Assembly (NCBI GenBank): GCA_039105265.1
Contig: JAPFFF010000003.1
Span: forward strand, 1,116,001 to 1,180,000
DNA from: Tritrichomonas musculus
Lineage: Eukaryota; Parabasalia; Tritrichomonadida; Tritrichomonadidae
Direction of reading: 5' to 3'
Length of the DNA: 64,000 nt
Shown here piece by piece: positions 59,601 to 64,000 of this stretch. The first letter of the stretch is position 1; the number at the start of each line of letters is the position of its first letter. Both the position numbers and the translations under genes were made by a program. Below the pieces are notes generated by a model that was not told where the DNA came from, searched no databases, and saw only the letters and a list, made by a program, of their open reading frames with translations.

Positions 59601-59786
59601 AGCTTGCAATTAATAAATATGTTATTCATTCTTTAAAATCTTTTTTTATTCTTTAGTTATTAGCCATTCTTCTTTTTTGTACGTTTACTCAATTCAATTA
59701 TCTCTCACAATTTCATTCAAATATGGTTCGTTAAAATTTTTGCAAAAAAACGTACCAAAATTTTCTCACTTGTAGGAATTCGGGGG
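56682..59786 (+). mobile_element. pogo-like DNA transposon (Tc1/mariner superfamily), 3.1 kb
   Basis: Terminal inverted repeats CCCCCGAATCTCTACAAGTG and, complemented from the right, CCCCCGAATTCCTACAAGTG, continuing to GTACGTT. The target dinucleotide TA flanks both ends (56,680-56,681; 59,787-59,788). It carries a DDE_1-type transposase at 56,998-58,263. The 1.5 kb downstream of it (58,264-59,786) is non-coding apart from an unsupported hydrophobic frame at 58,928-59,203. The insertion interrupts a Polinton gene and is thus younger than that element. Confidence 0.88.
56998..58263 (+). pseudogene. pogo-type transposase with one in-frame stop
   Basis: Frame from 56,998 with a TGA at 57,382-57,384, then open in the same frame to 58,263 (421 codons plus stop). 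The N-terminal part has helix-turn-helix segments: VDNKKVHQMLHNEFKV and PLSTLYRWTNAWEK. The catalytic core reads INCDETGF, LILDSYSSH and LQPLDIAIFAPLK, giving a DD35D triad in the DDE_1 (CENP-B/pogo/jerky) pattern. Everything except the TGA looks intact, and the likely original codon was TGG, since Pro-x-Asn-Tyr surrounds it. The element was therefore silenced very recently, or the stop is read through. The true start could be the second Met (MNRKKKK). Confidence 0.85.
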
Positions 59787-60239
59787 TAATTTATATAATA
59801 TGTATTATGAAATGTTGAATGAAAAAGTAAATGAAAATATTAACATTTACGATAAAGCTAATGAATTAGATAAATATTATGAAGAAGTAAATAACAAGAA
59901 ACCATTAAAATTTTGTGATGTAAGATATTTAATTATTGACGATTATAAATCATTCAATCCTGAATATGAAAAAGAAAGACGTAAAGGATGGAAAACGACA
60001 GCATTTACGACCGAATTTGTAAGGGAGGAGTTAAGAAAGGAAGATTGTGAATTAATTAATGAATATATAAACAGTACAACGCCGATTGAATATTTATATA
60101 AAGGTCAAATATACCGTGTCAAATTTTCCAATTGGAGACATAAAAAATATCGTCCACATTTAAATAAATTTCCAGGTGCTCATTATTGGCATTAAACTTT
60201 TTCATAACTTTAAACCCGAACATATTATTAAATTTTACA

Positions 60240-60800
60240 ACACCACTGATTCATCACCCCTTCATAAATGATTTTCATAAATTTCATCCTCAAATCTCAA
60301 AAGTCAAAAATTGAAATCATAAATTTTATACGTAAATGATTAAATTTACGTTATCTGGAATGTCTGATAAATTGAATACTCACATAAATCGAAAAAATTT
60401 TACAAATTCGTTATTTCCGAAATGTCTGATAAATTGAATACTCACACAAATTACAAAATTATTTTTAAAAATACGTTTTTCCGAAATGTCTGATAATTTG
60501 AATACTCACACAAATCGAAAAATTTTATAAAATACGTTATTTCGGAAATGTCTGATAATTTGAATTAAATGTCTGATAATTTGAATTAAATGTCTGATAA
60601 TTTGAATACTCACACAAATCGAAAAAATTTTTAAAAATACGTTATTTCCGAAATGTCTGATAAATTGAATACTTCGCCAAGGGCTCAAACTTTTCAAAGT
60701 TTCACACAAATCGAAAAAAATTTTTATAAATAAACGTTCACCACAAATTATAAAATTATTTTATAATTTATTTTTATATCACATGTCTAAAAAAAATAAA
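60240..60800. repeat. Polinton terminal repeat region, second copy
   Basis: Inverted match to 12,540-13,200, including ATAAACGTTCACCACAAATT and CTTCGCCAAGGGCTCAAAC. Contains about five tandem units of about 62 bases built round CCGAAATGTCTGATAAATTG and TGAATACTCACACAAATCG, with a shorter 20-base unit TGTCTGATAATTTGAATTAA repeated near 60,548-60,600. A 67-codon minus-strand frame there is a repeat artefact. Confidence 0.78.
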
Positions 60801-60802
60801 TC

Positions 60803-60842
60803 TAATTTTATTTTAATTTAATTTTTTATCTAATATAAAAAT
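60803..60842 (+). promoter_or_regulatory. Shared Polinton gene leader, second copy
   Basis: TATCACATGTCT about 65 bases before the ATG and TTTAATTTTTTATCTAATAT directly before it. The same two-part block recurs in front of the polymerase gene (61,336-61,405), and TATCACAT-type sequence also precedes 1017. Confidence 0.55.
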
Positions 60843-61325
60843 ATGACTAAATCAATTGTTGATGACAAAATGAATAAATTATATAAACAAATTAATAAAT
60901 ATTATAAAACAATAAATCGTAAAATGTTAAAACAAATTGTAAAGCGTACTGATGAAATAACAGATTTATATTATGAATACGTAAATCCTGATATGAATGA
61001 TAAAGAGAAGCGACAAAATGAAAATACATTATTGACCAAAAGAATTTTAAATAATGAAAAGTGTAACGAAGTTTGTACATTTAACGGTGTTTTAACTTTC
61101 ATTTGCGGAATTTATCATTTTCTTTATGCTTACGAAAACGAACCGAATAAATTATTCCATCATTGTAATATTTGGGATTTCATGCATTGCACACTTCATG
61201 AATTCGATATGGAAAAGAAATTTATGTTTCTATTTAATGATGAAAATATACCAGAAACGGTTGAAAGATTTTTAAATATTGACGATTATGAAATAATGGA
61301 ATTATTAAAATTAAATTTAAATTGA
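60843..61325 (+). CDS. Polinton protein, unknown function
   Basis: 160 residues, all helical in character. The N-terminal half is basic (YKTINRKMLKQIVKR), while the C-terminal half holds Cys, His and aromatic residues (CNEVCTFNG, HHCNIWDFMHCTLHEF) that could bind metal, followed by an acidic tail. Lies 80 bases upstream of the polymerase gene on the same strand with the same leader. I do not recognise it. A role in replication would be a guess from position. Confidence 0.6.
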   Translation: MTKSIVDDKMNKLYKQINKYYKTINRKMLKQIVKRTDEITDLYYEYVNPDMNDKEKRQNENTLLTKRILNNEKCNEVCTFNGVLTFICGIYHFLYAYENEPNKLFHHCNIWDFMHCTLHEFDMEKKFMFLFNDENIPETVERFLNIDDYEIMELLKLNLN

Positions 61326-61335
61326 ATAATTATTT

Positions 61336-61405
61336 TTATATCACATGTCTCAAAAATAAATCTAATTAATTTTTTATTTTTTAATTTTTTATCTAATATA
61401 AAAAT
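61336..61405 (+). promoter_or_regulatory. Shared Polinton gene leader, polymerase gene
   Basis: TATCACATGTCTCAAAAATA, then TTTTTTATCTAATATAAAAA before the ATG at 61,406. Third instance of the block described at 60,803. Confidence 0.55.
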
Positions 61406-64000
61406 ATGTCGTTAGATAACACGCCAACAAATAAATTAATCGAGTTATCAAATTTATTATATAATGAAAATTTAACAATTAATGATTGGAAAAATGAATT
61501 TGATAATGAAAATGATTTACGAGAAAATTTAATTGAAATGCTAGTTTCAGATATTTTAAATAAAGGATATGATGGAGAAAATAATTATAATTCCATGTAT
61601 TGGTTCGTGAAAGGTTTAAATATTCCATCACCGAAACCACTTAAACGTTACATAGATTCAGATGATTATTTATTCAAAAATTTAAATAAATACAAAATTC
61701 ATGATTCACTTGATGATTTCAACCGTCAACGTTTACATGAAAAATTCAGCCGTGATTTACATAAAAAAGATTCTTCATTTCTTGATGAATTAATGAAGCA
61801 TTCAAAAGATATTCGTGAATTTTGGAGAAGTGATTTATTATATAATTCACCACCAGCTGATGCATTAAATGATGAGGAATTTTTCCCTGAAGAAAAACCA
61901 AAAGATATTAATTTACGCAATATTAAATCATTTAAAGAATGGCAAAAATTAGATGATGAACAACAAACATTAGTGGATGATATGATGAAATCATTATATA
62001 AAACACCTACTAATTGGGAAATTAATTTTGAACTTTTAAACAATAAAGGCAAAAAATTGATGTTTCCATTACTCAAAAATTTCTTTCAGGAATACATCGA
62101 CCCATTACCAATGGATAAATACAAAATAGAATTTAAAGTTAAAGGTCAATGGCATTCTAAACCATTAACACCTGAAGTTTATAATAAATTAATGGAAAAT
62201 TTCACTGAAGAACATTTTATATTCGACCTTGACGAAATACCGGCAGAATTTACGGGATTCAATAGTGGAGATAATGCAGATTTACCTGATTGGTCATTAT
62301 TTTCATCATTAAGATTTACAAAATATTTACATAAAGATAGGGTCCGTAAAGACGTTGGTGGCTCATTCTTTAACTATATAGCTAATGATAAAGTACCTAA
62401 AAAAGTTATTGAGTATTTAAAACGTCTTCAAATATTTGATTCATTAGCGGATGAAAAAGTAAATGTTCTTGAAGAAGCAAAAGAATTCACTCGAAGTTAT
62501 TATGATAATTTAACTGGTGATTTAGAATATGAAACCATTGAGATTCCAGCAAAAATTACAAAATCAACTAAACAACGTGAAGAATTGGATGATTGCTGCT
62601 TCGTTTATGCTCTCAAACAAACTGGCTTTTATTCAGATGATATTTTAAATCAAATACGATTAAGAATTAATAATAGGTATTTATCCCAAGGTTCAATTGA
62701 AAAAATATGTCAAGAGTTTAAGATTCATATTAAATTATCATATATTGATGACAGCAGCGATAGAAAAAATAAAAAGACAACGGTTCAACAATGCAAAAAC
62801 AAAGTCCGTAAATCATATTTGGGAGTCAAAGATGCTGAACCTCAACGAACCCATACATTTAACGTTTATGAAGACCATTATTTCATAGAAGAGAAAACAC
62901 CATTTAGTACTTATTATATTAAACATTTAATTGAATGTACCGAGGATAAATTCGATAAAGAATATAATAGTGACCATTGGAGGAAAACCAGATATTATAT
63001 TTCATCATCAAATTTAGTCCGTGAATTAATGAAGCAGGGATATTTTAATCCAATCACTTATGGACAATATCGAATATTAAAAACTGTTTTCTATCATGAA
63101 TTCGATAAAGATTTAACAAATATTAATTTAGAATATGAACCTGAATATTGCACAAAATTAATAGCTCCAAAAATTGTTAAAGAAAGCGAAAACAAAACAG
63201 ACCCTACTTATTGGTACGCTGACTTTGAAGCTGACGTTTCAGGTAATATTCATAAACCATTTATGTGTGTTCTTCAATCACAAAATGGAAAAATTAATGA
63301 ATGCTTTAAAGGTAAAACATGTAATAAACAATTTCTTGATTTCTTACCTGATCATGCGGTCGTTTATTTCCACAATTTAGCATATGATTTTCGAATGTTT
63401 GCATCATTAGTTAATATCAAAAATACTATAATTAAAGGAACAAAATTAATGAAAGCAAATGTTGAATATAACGATAAAAAGATTTTCTTTAAAGATTCAT
63501 TGCCAATGTTGAATTGTAAACTTTCACAATTACCTTCTATGTTTAATTTGGGCATTAATGTTCAAAAAGAAATTTTCCCATACAAATATTACACACTTGA
63601 AAGATTAAATACCAACAAAGGAGTAATTAATGATGCAGGCTTAAATGAAGATCAAAAATGGACAACAGATGATTATGAATTATTTAAATCAAACATTGAT
63701 AAAATCCCTAAATGTAGAATTGATGAAAACCATTTCGACATGTGGTCATATGCAGAATTTTATTGTAAACAAGATGTAAACATCCTTAGACTTGGATTTA
63801 ATGAATTCAGAAATGGATTTATTAAAGATTTCAGTATTGACCCATTTAATTTCATTTCCATTTCTTCACTCGCTAATGAAGTATTTAATCAACGTGTTTA
63901 TTATCCTAATGGTAACCTTTATAAATTAGGTGGTCATGTTCGTAAATTCTGTTCCAAAGCTGTTTATGGTGGACGTTGCATGACTGCATACAATAAAAAA
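61406..64000 (+). CDS. Polinton protein-primed DNA polymerase B, N-terminal part (runs off the right edge)
   Basis: 865 codons with no stop. The 3'-5' exonuclease domain is clear: ExoI YADFEAD (about residue 604), ExoII HNLAYDFRMF (about 656) and ExoIII YCKQDVNIL (about 787), all with their acidic residues. The sequence then enters the polymerase domain near SISSLANEVFNQRVYY, and the palm motifs and TPR regions lie beyond the edge. About 600 residues precede the exonuclease, which is long. That part holds a small domain with ELDDCCFVYALKQTG (about residue 395), reminiscent of Cys-protease-like or OTU-like modules fused to some mobile-element polymerases, though this is tentative. It replicates the element with a protein primer. 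Confidence 0.9.
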   Translation, partial: MSLDNTPTNKLIELSNLLYNENLTINDWKNEFDNENDLRENLIEMLVSDILNKGYDGENNYNSMYWFVKGLNIPSPKPLKRYIDSDDYLFKNLNKYKIHDSLDDFNRQRLHEKFSRDLHKKDSSFLDELMKHSKDIREFWRSDLLYNSPPADALNDEEFFPEEKPKDINLRNIKSFKEWQKLDDEQQTLVDDMMKSLYKTPTNWEINFELLNNKGKKLMFPLLKNFFQEYIDPLPMDKYKIEFKVKGQWHSKPLTPEVYNKLMENFTEEHFIFDLDEIPAEFTGFNSGDNADLPDWSLFSSLRFTKYLHKDRVRKDVGGSFFNYIANDKVPKKVIEYLKRLQIFDSLADEKVNVLEEAKEFTRSYYDNLTGDLEYETIEIPAKITKSTKQREELDDCCFVYALKQTGFYSDDILNQIRLRINNRYLSQGSIEKICQEFKIHIKLSYIDDSSDRKNKKTTVQQCKNKVRKSYLGVKDAEPQRTHTFNVYEDHYFIEEKTPFSTYYIKHLIECTEDKFDKEYNSDHWRKTRYYISSSNLVRELMKQGYFNPITYGQYRILKTVFYHEFDKDLTNINLEYEPEYCTKLIAPKIVKESENKTDPTYWYADFEADVSGNIHKPFMCVLQSQNGKINECFKGKTCNKQFLDFLPDHAVVYFHNLAYDFRMFASLVNIKNTIIKGTKLMKANVEYNDKKIFFKDSLPMLNCKLSQLPSMFNLGINVQKEIFPYKYYTLERLNTNKGVINDAGLNEDQKWTTDDYELFKSNIDKIPKCRIDENHFDMWSYAEFYCKQDVNILRLGFNEFRNGFIKDFSIDPFNFISISSLANEVFNQRVYYPNGNLYKLGGHVRKFCSKAVYGGRCMTAYNKK

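Larger units (their letters stand above)
56615..60195 (+). pseudogene. Polinton gene split by a pogo-like insertion
   Basis: A gene of unknown function opens at 56,615 (MYDTLMKYKNC) behind the shared leader and is interrupted by the TA-flanked pogo element at 56,682-59,786. The downstream part is an open frame of 131 codons at 59,800-60,195, rich in Tyr, Lys and Glu and ending KFPGAHYWH. No domain recognised. The gene is broken by this insertion. Confidence 0.6.
56500..64000. mobile_element. Second Polinton/Maverick, left-hand part
   Basis: Same family as the element at 1-13,210. The repeat region at 60,240-60,800 is a close inverted match to 12,540-13,200, and it carries DNA polymerase B and two further genes on the plus strand. 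It is interrupted once by a 3.1-kb pogo-like element (56,682-59,786). The remaining frames visible are open, so apart from that one break it looks whole here. Its outer left end is not resolved, and it continues beyond 64,000. Similar repeat ends and open frames suggest a young insertion. Confidence 0.85.

Noticed and set aside
60506-60709. 67-codon frame with repeated IRHLIQ
   Set aside because: Lies in the tandem units of the Polinton repeat region.
1-64000. tRNA, rRNA, CRISPR or bacterial-type operon signals
   Set aside because: None found by eye; gene style is eukaryotic and no GGTTCGAATCC-type box or spaced repeats with unique spacers occur.

Overview
The window looks like nuclear DNA of an anaerobic parabasalid protist, most likely a trichomonad of the Tritrichomonas type. 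The reasons are very AT-rich DNA, host genes that are all single uninterrupted reading frames with short spacers, short TCA-type initiator motifs just before several start codons, an [FeFe]-hydrogenase with a short hydrogenosome-style leader, and Polinton/Maverick elements of the kind abundant in trichomonads. I see no tRNA, rRNA, intron or CRISPR.

Layout. (1) 1 to about 13,200: the inner and right part of a Polinton, cut by the window edge, with integrase, fibre-like protein, major capsid protein, packaging ATPase and several small proteins. Its reading frames look whole. (2) 13,200-41,700: a host gene island. It holds a proline-rich protein, a 5-kb foldback element with a minisatellite core (15,536-20,581), a coiled-coil protein, a WD40 protein, an LRR-PP2C phosphatase, an [FeFe]-hydrogenase with altered H-cluster motifs, a CFAP97-like basic protein, alpha-N-acetylglucosaminidase, a Rab-like GTPase, a Ser/Pro-rich protein, M18 aspartyl aminopeptidase, an unknown protein, a TPR protein and a prominin-like membrane protein. 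(3) 41,700-56,400: a gene-free transposon graveyard. Target-site duplications resolve several nested non-autonomous elements: hAT-like with 8-bp duplications, Tc1/mariner-like with TA, and one MULE-like with about 10 bp, around a decayed hAT transposase gene. (4) about 56,500-64,000: the start of a second Polinton of the same family, with protein-primed DNA polymerase B running off the edge. One of its genes is split by a 3.1-kb pogo-like transposon whose transposase has one in-frame stop.

The host genes are not an operon. They face both ways and each appears to have its own promoter. Functions covered are hydrogenosomal redox metabolism, lysosomal glycan breakdown, peptide turnover, vesicle traffic, signalling and possibly the flagellum. 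Most unusual are the hydrogenase with Ala where the proton-relay Cys normally sits, the order of insertion readable from nested target-site duplications, and a 17-bp word shared by three different Polinton genes in different reading frames.
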